A stretch of DNA of 64,000 nucleotides from Desulfomicrobium sp. ZS1. GTDB taxonomy: Bacteria > Desulfobacterota > Desulfovibrionia > Desulfovibrionales > Desulfomicrobiaceae. Below the pieces are notes generated by a model that saw only the letters and a list, made by a program, of their open reading frames with translations, was not told where the DNA came from and made no database searches. The translations under genes and the position numbers were made by a program. Positions 34,110 to 42,299 of the stretch are shown here, one piece after another; position 1 is the first letter of the stretch, and every line of letters starts with the position of its first letter. The DNA is taken from contig NZ_CP100351.1 of the NCBI RefSeq assembly GCF_024204645.1, positions 2,046,001-2,110,000 of the forward strand, written 5' to 3'.

Positions 34110-34595
34110 ATGAGCAAGGCGCTACAGCATCAATTGGCCAAGACCATCAAGGAACAGGGCGACATGGCCCGGGATATGGCCATTGCGGAACTCAAAGACC
34201 TGAAGAAAGACCTTCTGGAACTGGAAAAAGCCCTGACCACCAAGAAGACCCCCGACCAGGGTCTGCTCATGGACATTTCCCACGGCGCCTTCGAACTCTT
34301 CCGCACAGCCTCCATCGTCCTGGAAACAGACAACCTGCAGGATCAGCTCCAGCACGCTGCCGAAGCTGGCAAGGATTTGGAATACCTCGAGAAAAAGGGA
34401 GCCATCCTGCTCACCAAACCCGAAGGCTGGCACTGGTTCACGCCCAAGGGCGAAATGCTCTTCCTGGCCGCGCCGAACGAGACAAGGCTGGCCGCCCAGA
34501 AACTGCAGGAACGCATCACCCGCAAAACACCCGCCAAACCAGCCCCCAAGCCCCAGGCACCCCCCAAAGCCCCGCCCATTTCGGCGGAAGAATGA
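34110..34595 (+). CDS. Hypothetical protein, 161 residues, helical with Pro/Ala-rich tail
   Basis: No family recognised. Residues 1-45 form a charged amphipathic helix (AIAELKDLKKDLLELEKALT). A middle part includes WHWFTPKGEMLFLAAPNETR (about 110-129). Residues 140-161 are Pro/Lys/Ala-rich (KPAPKPQAPPKAPP). There is no signal peptide or membrane segment, so it is likely cytosolic. GAGGAAGGAGCGAG precedes the ATG, a strong ribosome site. It is the last gene before a strong terminator and the accessory region, so it belongs to the importer operon by position. Confidence 0.75.
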   Translation: MSKALQHQLAKTIKEQGDMARDMAIAELKDLKKDLLELEKALTTKKTPDQGLLMDISHGAFELFRTASIVLETDNLQDQLQHAAEAGKDLEYLEKKGAILLTKPEGWHWFTPKGEMLFLAAPNETRLAAQKLQERITRKTPAKPAPKPQAPPKAPPISAEE

Positions 34596-34616
34596 TCTTG
34601 GCTCAAACGATAGAAT

Positions 34617-34649
34617 GCCCGCCGGACCGAATGGTTCGAGCGGGCTTTT
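34617..34649 (+). terminator. Rho-independent terminator ending the importer operon
   Basis: GCCCGC pairs with GCGGGC and continues inward as CGGACC/GGTTCG (one bulged A) around GAAT, then TTTT. It marks the left edge of the accessory region. Confidence 0.8.
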
Positions 34650-34913
34650 CATTTTTGGAGGCTGGCAATCGGATAGTGCCCACCCATTCTTTCAATGATA
34701 CGTGACCGAGCTTCTTGGTGAAGTATCGCCTTTAGCCTATGAAGCTAAGCAATTTAGAATTCATTCGGGTGAAATCGGCAAAGATCGTTTGACTTAGCAC
34801 GAATAGCATTGGAAGGATACGAATGTTTTTTGCCGAGGAAAAGTGTGCTCATTGTTCCCGTTTCGCCGCCGACAAACGTAGCCACAAACCAAGACGCCTG
34901 TGGAGTTTGCAAA
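34650..34913 (+). other. Left junction of the accessory region
   Basis: This AT-richer spacer holds no gene I can support apart from a 52-codon frame at 34823-34981. That frame has GGAAGGA 5 nt before its ATG and overlaps the HTH gene out of frame. The promoter of the restriction-modification locus should be here. I see no attachment-site repeat shared with the right end. Confidence 0.35.
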
Positions 34914-35129
34914 ATGAACGAACAGGAAGACCGCTGGTTGTCGATAACCGAGATCTGCAAGCATCTCGGAGTCAGCAATGACACCGTCTACAAATGGATC
35001 GACAAGCATGACATGCCCGCCCATCGACTGGGCCGCCTCTGGAAGTTCAAGAAAAGCCAAGTGGATGCCTGGGTTGAATCCGGCGCTGCGGCAGAGTCAA
35101 AGCCGAGGAAGGAGGCGGAAAAACAATGA
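34914..35129 (+). CDS. Excisionase-type helix-turn-helix protein
   Basis: A 71-residue protein made of a winged-helix/excisionase DNA-binding domain: WLSITEICKHLGVSNDTVYK (about 8-27), then MPAHRLGRLWKFKKSQVDAW (about 34-53). GGAG at 34902-34905 lies 8 nt before the ATG. Its last codon overlaps the hsdR start by 4 nt (ATGA). Proteins like this often stand first in type I restriction loci and are likely to act as controllers. No integrase is present, so a true excision role is unlikely. Confidence 0.85.
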   Translation: MNEQEDRWLSITEICKHLGVSNDTVYKWIDKHDMPAHRLGRLWKFKKSQVDAWVESGAAAESKPRKEAEKQ

Positions 35130-37531
35130 GCTACAATGAGCAGGAAACCCGCTTTTTCCTGATCGACCCCGTGCTGCGTGACAAGGGATACACCGATCAC
35201 CAGCGGATCAAAATGGAAACGCCCGCCCCAGTGGAACCGACTGGCCCTAAAGGGCGTCGGCGCAAAGGCCCGGGACGGACGGATTACCTACTCTGCGTGC
35301 AGGTGGGCGACCTGCCAAAGCCTTTGCCCGTCGGCGTGCTGGAAGCCAAGAAGGAGAGCGAAGATCCGCTCAAGGGTATGCAGCAGGCCAAGGGTTATGC
35401 AGACTGCCAGCGCTTCGAGGTAAAATACGTCTTCTCCACCAACGGTCATCGCTACGGAGAATTCGATTTCTTCACCAATCTTCAAGCTGGCCTGTTTCCC
35501 TTTGCCGATTTTCCAACTCATCCGGATCTGACCGCCCGCTATGCACGGGATACGGGCATCGACATCACCCGCCCCGAAATGGCCATGCTTTTTCAGGCCG
35601 ACAGTCCGGCCTGGTCGCTGACCCGTTACTATCAGGACGCCGCCATCCGCGCCGCCTTCGAGAAGATCATACTCTGCCGCCAACAGGGCCAACCGGCGCG
35701 GGTGCTGCTGACGCTGGCCACCGGATCGGGCAAGACCATCATCGCCACCAATCTGCTCTGGCGTCTGGGCCAGGCCGGGCAGTTGCCCAAACCCGCGCTC
35801 TTTCTCTGCGACCGTGACGAATTGCGTGAACAGGCCTACGACAAACTGTCCGCCGCTTTCGGCAGCAACGCCCGCATCGTCAAATCCGAAAAGGGCGGCA
35901 ACGCCGCCGTCAATGCCCGCATCCACATCGCCACCTACCAGACCCTGGGGCTGGACGACGAGGACGAGGGCTTTGCCAGCTTTCTTTCCCAGCACTACGG
36001 CGAAGACGCCTTCAGCGTCATCATTATCGATGAATGCCACCGCTCCGCCTGGGGCAAGTGGTCCGAGGTACTCAGGCGCAACCCGAACGCCATCCACATC
36101 GGCCTGACCGCCACGCCGCGCAAATTGCAGGAGTCCACGCAGGCCACGGCCGAGGATAAAGAGATCACCGCCAACAATCACAAATACTTCGGTGAGCCCG
36201 TCTACGAGTACACGCTGATCCAGGCCCAGGAAGACGGGTACCTGGCCGCGTGTGAGATCGTCAAACGCAAGGCTGACATCGATAAACGCAAGTTTACCAA
36301 GGCCGAAATCCTCGCCGCGGGCGTCAAGGACATTCGCACCGGCAAGCCGCTGACCGAGGCCGACCTGACCAAGGACGAGTACACCGGCAAGGACTTTGAC
36401 GACGAGCTGTTCATCGAACTGCGTACTCCCGCCATGTGTCAGGACCTGTTCGGCCTGCTCTGTCAAAACGGCGGGCCGGAGCAGAAGGTGATCATCTTCT
36501 GCAACCGCGAAATCCACGCCGACCGCGTGGTCATGCATATGAACAATCTCTACGCCCGGTGGTGCAAGGACAAGGGGCAGACACCGAAGGACCACTATGC
36601 CTTCAAATGCATGGGTGGACCGAACAATGGCGCGGACATGATCGAACCCATGCGCGGATCGGGCGAGCGCGCCTTCATCGCCTGCACTGTCGATCTGCTG
36701 GAAGCGGGCGTCGATATCGAACGCCTCAATGCCGTGGTCTTTTTCCGCTATCTGCAATCGCCCATCAAGTTCTACCAGATGGTCGGGCGCGGCACCCGCA
36801 TCCACGAAGAAACGCAGAAATACAAATTCTGGCTCTACGATTATACGGATGTCACCAATCTCTTCGGCACCGAGTTCATCACCAAGCCGCCGCGTCCCCG
36901 AGGTGGTGGAGGGGATGACGGTGGCGGCGACGGACCAGAGCCGCCTCTGCCACCCGAACCGCCAACTGTGGCGGAGATCGGCGGCCACTATGTGACCGTG
37001 ACACCCCAGGGACGCTTCATCCTCACCAGTCGCAACGGTCGCGACACGCCGATTCCGGTGGACGAATACCGGCGCGAGGTGATCCACCGCGTGCTGCACG
37101 AAGCCCACAACCTCCACGAGTTCCGGCAACTCTGGATCGAAACCCGGAAGCGCCACAGTCTGATCAACCACCTCCTGGGCGATAACTTCAGCCCCGAGGT
37201 AATCCGCGAGATCGACCAGATGACGGACTTTGACCTTTACGATTTCTTCGGCCACCACGGCTACCACGCCCGCGCCTTGCGCCGCACCGAGCGCGGCGAC
37301 CTCTATGTCAGCGGCAATGCGGGATGGTTTGAAACCATGGACAGCAAGGCCGCCACCGTGCTCAAGGGTCTTGGCCGCCAGTTCGCCCTTGGCGGCACCG
37401 AAGCCCTGGAAACTCCGGTTCTGTGGGATGTGCCGGAGATCAAGCTGGCAGGCGGGCTGGACGCGCTGAGAAAGGTCGGCAAGCCGGTTGATGTGATGCA
37501 TGAGGCCAAGGGGAGGTTGTTTGGGGTATGA
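35126..37531 (+). CDS. hsdR: Type I restriction enzyme R subunit (EcoEI-like)
   Basis: An 801-residue motor-nuclease subunit. The N-terminal PD-(D/E)xK nuclease is visible as D53 (GRTDYLL) and E73-A-K75 (VLEAKKE). The SF2 translocase has Walker A LATGSGKT (about 198-205), DECH at about 302-305, TATPRKL, and the motif VI segment QMVGRGTRIHEE near 550. A Gly/Pro-rich linker follows (RPRGGGGDDGGGDGPEPPLP, about 592-611), then the C-terminal domain that binds the methylase. It translocates and cleaves DNA lacking the host modification. Start and stop both overlap their neighbours as ATGA. Confidence 0.95.
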   Translation: MSYNEQETRFFLIDPVLRDKGYTDHQRIKMETPAPVEPTGPKGRRRKGPGRTDYLLCVQVGDLPKPLPVGVLEAKKESEDPLKGMQQAKGYADCQRFEVKYVFSTNGHRYGEFDFFTNLQAGLFPFADFPTHPDLTARYARDTGIDITRPEMAMLFQADSPAWSLTRYYQDAAIRAAFEKIILCRQQGQPARVLLTLATGSGKTIIATNLLWRLGQAGQLPKPALFLCDRDELREQAYDKLSAAFGSNARIVKSEKGGNAAVNARIHIATYQTLGLDDEDEGFASFLSQHYGEDAFSVIIIDECHRSAWGKWSEVLRRNPNAIHIGLTATPRKLQESTQATAEDKEITANNHKYFGEPVYEYTLIQAQEDGYLAACEIVKRKADIDKRKFTKAEILAAGVKDIRTGKPLTEADLTKDEYTGKDFDDELFIELRTPAMCQDLFGLLCQNGGPEQKVIIFCNREIHADRVVMHMNNLYARWCKDKGQTPKDHYAFKCMGGPNNGADMIEPMRGSGERAFIACTVDLLEAGVDIERLNAVVFFRYLQSPIKFYQMVGRGTRIHEETQKYKFWLYDYTDVTNLFGTEFITKPPRPRGGGGDDGGGDGPEPPLPPEPPTVAEIGGHYVTVTPQGRFILTSRNGRDTPIPVDEYRREVIHRVLHEAHNLHEFRQLWIETRKRHSLINHLLGDNFSPEVIREIDQMTDFDLYDFFGHHGYHARALRRTERGDLYVSGNAGWFETMDSKAATVLKGLGRQFALGGTEALETPVLWDVPEIKLAGGLDALRKVGKPVDVMHEAKGRLFGV

Positions 37532-38751
37532 ATGTGCGTGCTGTACCTATTGGAAAAATTGCGCGCGTTCAATCTGGATACGCTTTCAAGAGCGATCAGT
37601 TCACTAATTCAGGAATACGACTTCTTCGCAATGCCAATATCTTGCCTGGGCGCATTTATTGGGACGATCTTGCTTGTATTGATGAGAATAGATGGGAAGA
37701 ATTTGAGAACTATCAGCTTATAGTTGGCGATGTATTACTGAGCCTTGATCGTCCAATCATATCGTCAGGCATCAAGGTAGCGCGTATTTTTGAAAGCGAT
37801 ATCCCCGCTTTATTGGTCCAGCGCGTTGGGCGGTTCATTTTGGATGAGTCGTCGATTGATGCAGAATACCTTTATGCTTTTCTGCAAAGCCCAAAGTTTA
37901 TTTTTTCAGTCTCGGGCCACGAACAGAGTCTTGGGGTGCCTCACATATCTCCTGCTCAGATCGAATCAATTGAAATACCTCTCCCCCGAATCGAAAAACA
38001 ACGCCAAATCGCCGCCCGCCTGAAGGCCCAACTGGCCGAAGTGGACAAGGCCCGTCAGGCAGTGGATGCGCAGTTGCGGGATGCCCAACGGCTTTATGCG
38101 GCTATATTGGATAAAAATTTTTCGAGCGACTCTTGCAAGACTTGGCCAAAAATCGATCTTGGAGAGGCGGGAGACGTTGCTGCTGGGATTACACTTGGCC
38201 GCAAAACAAACGGCAAGACAACGCGGCCGATTCCTTATTTACGTGTTGCCAACGTTAAAGATGGTCATCTCGATCTTTCAGATGTAAGTACTATCGATGC
38301 GACAGAAGCTGAAATTGAACGACTTCTCCTGAAACCAGGAGATATTCTCCTCACAGAAGGTGGCGATCCGGATAAGCTTGGTCGTGGCACGTTCTGGAAT
38401 GACGAATTGAAGGAATGTATTCATCAAAACCACATATTTCGAGTGCGATTTCCGGCAACATCCTATATCCCTGAATTCATTGCTGCTCAAATTAGTTCAA
38501 AATACGGAAAGGATTATTTTTTTACAAATGCAAAGAAGACAACCGGAATCGCGACCATCAATCAAAAAGTGTTGAAAAGCTTTCCTGTGTTATCGCCGAC
38601 AATTGAGATCCAGCAATCAGTAATGAATAAGCTCAAGAGCCAACTTGATGAAGCCGGAAGGATAATTCAATTAGCTACTGAACAATTTGCCGACATCAAC
38701 CTCCTGCCCCAGAAGATCCTGGCCCAGGCCTTTGGAGATGCACGGCCATGA
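37528..38751 (+). CDS. hsdS: Type I restriction-modification specificity subunit S
   Basis: A 407-residue S subunit with two target-recognition domains (about 5-150 and 205-370). Each is followed by a conserved helical spacer, seen clearly as PRIEKQRQIAARLKAQLAEV (about 152-171) and again as a C-terminal helix ending LLPQKILAQAF. It directs the complex to a split DNA site; the sequence recognised cannot be predicted here. Both recognition domains are noticeably AT-richer than the spacers and than hsdR, a usual sign of domain exchange. ATGA overlaps join it to hsdR and to the RhuM/Fic gene. Confidence 0.93.
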   Translation: MNVRAVPIGKIARVQSGYAFKSDQFTNSGIRLLRNANILPGRIYWDDLACIDENRWEEFENYQLIVGDVLLSLDRPIISSGIKVARIFESDIPALLVQRVGRFILDESSIDAEYLYAFLQSPKFIFSVSGHEQSLGVPHISPAQIESIEIPLPRIEKQRQIAARLKAQLAEVDKARQAVDAQLRDAQRLYAAILDKNFSSDSCKTWPKIDLGEAGDVAAGITLGRKTNGKTTRPIPYLRVANVKDGHLDLSDVSTIDATEAEIERLLLKPGDILLTEGGDPDKLGRGTFWNDELKECIHQNHIFRVRFPATSYIPEFIAAQISSKYGKDYFFTNAKKTTGIATINQKVLKSFPVLSPTIEIQQSVMNKLKSQLDEAGRIIQLATEQFADINLLPQKILAQAFGDARP

Positions 38752-39710
38752 GCGAGATCATCATCTACGAAGACCCGGACGCTCCCAACCCGGTTCAGGT
38801 GACTCTGGAAGGCGACACCGTCTGGCTGACCCAGGCGCAGATGGCGGAGTTGTTTGGCCGGGAACGCTCGGTCATTACCAAGCATGTTCGCAACGTGTTC
38901 CGGGATGGTGAACTCAATCAGGAGGCAGTTCGTGCATTTTTTGCACATACTGCGGCCGACGGAAAAACCTATCAAACCGAGCATTATAATCTGGATGTCA
39001 TTATTTCGGTTGGCTATCGGGTCAAATCCTCGCGCGGCGTGCGATTCCGGCAATGGGCCACATCGGTTCTAAAAGACCATCTTCTCAGGGGCTATACCCT
39101 GAATCGACAGCGTCTGGCCGAACGCGGCGTGGAAGAAGCTCGGGCCGCGCTGGACCTGTTGGCCCGCACCCTGACCACCAACAGGCTGGTTTCCGACACC
39201 GGTCAGGCCGTGGTGGCCCTGATTTCCGGCTACGCCAGGACCTGGCGTCTTCTGCTGCAATACGACGAGGACAGTCTGGCCCTGCCCGAAGGCTGCCGAC
39301 CCGCTCAGGGCGTGCTGAACTATGACCTCGCCTCGTCCACCATTGCTGGCCTGAAAGCCGATCTGGCCGGACGGGGCGAGGCCTCGTCCTTGTTCGGTCT
39401 GGAGCGCGGTGATGCCTTAGCCGCCATTCTCGGCAACATCGAACAGACCATGTTCGACGAGCCTCTGTACGCCAGTCGCGAACTCAAGGCCGCGCACCTG
39501 TTGTATTTCATCATCAAGGATCATCCTTTTGCTGACGGCAACAAGCGCATCGCGTCCCTGCTCTTTCTCCTGTACCTGCACCAGGAAAACATGGTCCGTG
39601 GCATTGGGGACGCAGCCCTGACCGCCCTGACCCTGCTGGTGGCCGAAAGCCAGCCGGCCAACAAGGACTTGCTCATCCGCCTCATCGTCAACCTGATCAC
39701 GGAATCCTGA
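38748..39710 (+). CDS. RhuM-family virulence-type protein with C-terminal Fic/DOC domain
   Basis: A 320-residue protein. Residues 1-120 match the RhuM type: VWLTQAQMAELFGRERSVIT with a helix-turn-helix look, then YNLDVIISVGYRVKS and FRQWAT. Residues about 180-320 form a Fic/DOC domain with HPFADGNKRIAS (about 259-270). This is the DOC-like HxFxxGNKR form rather than the AMP-transferase HxFxxGNGR form, so a kinase-like or lost activity is possible. It lies between hsdS and hsdM, overlapping hsdS by 4 nt and ending 3 nt before hsdM. RhuM/Fic genes are often found inside type I loci, where their role is unclear. Confidence 0.88.
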   Translation: MSEIIIYEDPDAPNPVQVTLEGDTVWLTQAQMAELFGRERSVITKHVRNVFRDGELNQEAVRAFFAHTAADGKTYQTEHYNLDVIISVGYRVKSSRGVRFRQWATSVLKDHLLRGYTLNRQRLAERGVEEARAALDLLARTLTTNRLVSDTGQAVVALISGYARTWRLLLQYDEDSLALPEGCRPAQGVLNYDLASSTIAGLKADLAGRGEASSLFGLERGDALAAILGNIEQTMFDEPLYASRELKAAHLLYFIIKDHPFADGNKRIASLLFLLYLHQENMVRGIGDAALTALTLLVAESQPANKDLLIRLIVNLITES

Positions 39711-39713
39711 TTC

Positions 39714-41627
39714 ATGGTACGCCCCAAAAAAAGCACCAAACAGCCCAAGACCATCGCCTCTACCCAGTCACTCTCAAGCTTTGTCAAATCGATCTGCGAC
39801 ATCATGCGCCGTTCCAACTGCGCCAGCGCCCTGCAGTATGTGCCGGAGCTGACCTGGATACTTTTTCTGCGCATTCTCGACGCTCAGGAAGTGAAGGCCC
39901 GCGAAGAGGCCGAGGCCGTGGGGGCGGAATTCACTCCGGCTCTTGCCAGTCCCTACCGCTGGCAGGACTGGGCCGCGCCCTATTCCGCCAAGGATGACCA
40001 CCCAAAAACCGACGACGGAAAGCCGTTCGGGTGGAAACGACAGGAACTGTTCGCCGCCGGCGACGGCAGGCTGTTCGACTTCATCAACAAGGATCTGCTG
40101 CCGCACCTGCACGGACTGGACATCGATGTCCGCACCGGTCTTCCCAACCCTGCGGCCTCGCGCAAGCAGCGCATCATCGGCCGCATCATGACGGCGGTAG
40201 AGCGGGTGCGGGTCGACAGCGAAACCAACCTGCGCGATATTCTCGACAAGGTGCACGAGATCCACATTGATCATGTGGACGACACCCATTTCTTCACGTT
40301 GTCGCAAGTCTATGAAGACCTGCTCCTGAAAATGGGCGAGAAAAACTCGGACGGCGGCCAGTTCTTCACCCCGCGTGAAGTGATCCGCGCCATGGTCCAT
40401 ACGGTCGATCCACAGCCGGGCAAGACCGTCTACGATCCCGGTTGCGGCACGGGCGGGTTCCTGGCTGTCGCCTACGAGCACATCATCCGCAATTTGGGGC
40501 CGAGCCCGGCCAGCACAGATATCGACACCCTGAAGCACGACACGTTTTTTGGGCGGGAAAAGGAGAATCTGGTTTTTCCCATTGCCCTGGCCAATCTGGT
40601 ATTGCACGGCATCAATCAGCCCAATCTCTGGCACGGCAACACCTTGACCGGCCGCGCCACCTATGCCGCGCTTTTCGAGCAGGCTCCAAAATTCTTCGAC
40701 TACATCCTCACCAACCCGCCCTTCGGCGGCAAGGAAGGCAAGGACGCCCAGAAGCATTTCGCCTTCGAGACCAGCTCCACCCAGGTGCTGTTCGTGCAGG
40801 ACATATTGAGCGAACTGGCCCCGAACGGCACCTGCGCCATCGTCCTCGACGAGGGCCTTCTGTTCCGCACCAACGAAAGCGCCTTTGTCGATACCAAGCG
40901 CAAGCTGGTGGACGAATGCGATCTCTGGGCCATCGTCAGCCTGCCCGGCGGGGTGTTCTCAACCGCCGGAGCGGGTGTGAAAACCAATCTGCTCTTCTTC
41001 ACCAAGGGACGAAAGACCGAGAAAATCTGGTATTACGACCTGTCAAACGTCAAAGTTGGCAAAAAGACACCGCTCACCCTGGCTCATTTCGGCTTCGACA
41101 AGGACGGCTCGGTTCTGGGCGATGAAGGGCTCCCGGCAAACCTTGTGGTCGAGTGGAAAGAAAACGAGGAAGGCGCAGGCAGTCCCTTCCCGACGTACGC
41201 CCGCCTGTTGCCCCACCGTGGCACGCCGAAAGCCGAGAGCCGCTATTCCTGGACCATTGATTTCGCCGCCCGCCGCGCCAAGGCGCGGGAAGAGATGCAG
41301 CCACTGCTTGATGGAGCGGCCGAAATAAAGGCGGCTGTGGTGGATCTCAAAGAACAGCTCAAACGGCTGAAAAAAGAGAAGGCTGATTCGGATGAACTGA
41401 ACGCATTGTACGGCCAAATCCGTGAGAAAGAAAAGGCTGCCAAGGATCTGGAAACCAAGGCCGCCGACATCGACGCCGCCGTGTTCGACCTGAAGGCGGT
41501 CAATCCGAACGCCGTGACCAGAGTGGACGACCGCACGCCGCAAGAAATCATTGCAAACATTGAACGACAGGGACGCATAGTTGCCGAGTCGCTGGCCAGG
41601 CTGGCGACGCTGATGGCGGCAGAGTGA
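39714..41627 (+). CDS. hsdM: Type I restriction-modification DNA methyltransferase subunit M
   Basis: A 637-residue N6-adenine methylase. It has the HsdM N-terminal helical domain (about 15-165), the AdoMet site DPGCGTGGFLA (about 241-251), and the catalytic ILTNPPFGGKEG (about 331-342). QFFTPREVIRAMV stands before the AdoMet site. The C-terminal 110 residues form a Lys/Glu-rich coiled coil (about 530-600) that likely packs on HsdS and HsdR. It modifies the host target to protect it from HsdR cleavage. The start is 3 nt after the RhuM/Fic stop. Confidence 0.95.
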   Translation: MVRPKKSTKQPKTIASTQSLSSFVKSICDIMRRSNCASALQYVPELTWILFLRILDAQEVKAREEAEAVGAEFTPALASPYRWQDWAAPYSAKDDHPKTDDGKPFGWKRQELFAAGDGRLFDFINKDLLPHLHGLDIDVRTGLPNPAASRKQRIIGRIMTAVERVRVDSETNLRDILDKVHEIHIDHVDDTHFFTLSQVYEDLLLKMGEKNSDGGQFFTPREVIRAMVHTVDPQPGKTVYDPGCGTGGFLAVAYEHIIRNLGPSPASTDIDTLKHDTFFGREKENLVFPIALANLVLHGINQPNLWHGNTLTGRATYAALFEQAPKFFDYILTNPPFGGKEGKDAQKHFAFETSSTQVLFVQDILSELAPNGTCAIVLDEGLLFRTNESAFVDTKRKLVDECDLWAIVSLPGGVFSTAGAGVKTNLLFFTKGRKTEKIWYYDLSNVKVGKKTPLTLAHFGFDKDGSVLGDEGLPANLVVEWKENEEGAGSPFPTYARLLPHRGTPKAESRYSWTIDFAARRAKAREEMQPLLDGAAEIKAAVVDLKEQLKRLKKEKADSDELNALYGQIREKEKAAKDLETKAADIDAAVFDLKAVNPNAVTRVDDRTPQEIIANIERQGRIVAESLARLATLMAAE

Positions 41628-41663
41628 GATGGGACTGGGCTCATTCTAGAAGAGAAGAATATC

Positions 41664-42299
41664 GTGTTAAGCATTGAACAACAGCGTGTTTATGAATGGT
41701 TGAACGATGATCTCAACCTTCCAGTCTTTGCTGCAGCCTATAAGGGATCCGTAATTCTTTTAAAACAAAAGAATGAAGGATATGTATCATTTGTAGCACA
41801 CACAGGAAGAGATATCATGAATCGACTTGCTTCTACTGTTTGCAGCATGAAGTCAGAACAGGTGCAATACAAGCAGCATATCGATAAAATTCAAAGTGAG
41901 TGGCTAGACGAATGGAGCAGCAGTGATAAAATTTCTTCAGATGATATCAATAATGGGCATTTAATTCCAGTTAAGATATGTAAAATAATTTCGAAATTGA
42001 TTGATGAACATAAGTCTGGCCGAATAAGAAGTTCTGAAGCAGATGGTCTTTTCTTTAGCACATTTCTTGATTATTCCGACAAAGATAAAATTCCTAGAAA
42101 TTTTCTTTCGGAATGGAAGGAAGCAAAAGAGTGGTTTTTGAGCCACGCTCATCTTCGCGAAGCGCCCTTTCGGGGAGAGATAGATGCTGAGTTGATTAGA
42201 CATTTTAAATGCTTGGATAGTTATCTGCGGATAGCTGCTCATAGCCAATATAATAGATTGAGGGAATTAGATGAAATCTTGGACGCCACCAACCTTTGA
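41664..42299 (+). CDS. Unknown protein A of the restriction-locus insert, 211 residues
   Basis: No family recognised. The protein is soluble and largely helical. Segments include EQQRVYEWLNDDLNLPVFAA near the N-terminus, FVAHTGRDIMNRLASTVCSM (about 42-61) and HFKCLDSYLRIAAHSQYNRL (about 180-199). The GTG start at 41664 has only a weak AGAAGAGAAG upstream. The gene is clearly AT-richer than hsdM, with codons unlike the GC-rich neighbours, and starts 36 nt after hsdM. Its 3' end overlaps the 971-residue gene by 29 nt, so the two are translationally linked and probably function together. Confidence 0.7.
   Translation: MLSIEQQRVYEWLNDDLNLPVFAAAYKGSVILLKQKNEGYVSFVAHTGRDIMNRLASTVCSMKSEQVQYKQHIDKIQSEWLDEWSSSDKISSDDINNGHLIPVKICKIISKLIDEHKSGRIRSSEADGLFFSTFLDYSDKDKIPRNFLSEWKEAKEWFLSHAHLREAPFRGEIDAELIRHFKCLDSYLRIAAHSQYNRLRELDEILDATNL

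Noticed and set aside
34914-35129. Excisionase as sign of a prophage or integrative element
   Set aside because: No integrase, phage structural gene or attachment repeats were found; such HTH proteins are common as controllers in restriction loci.
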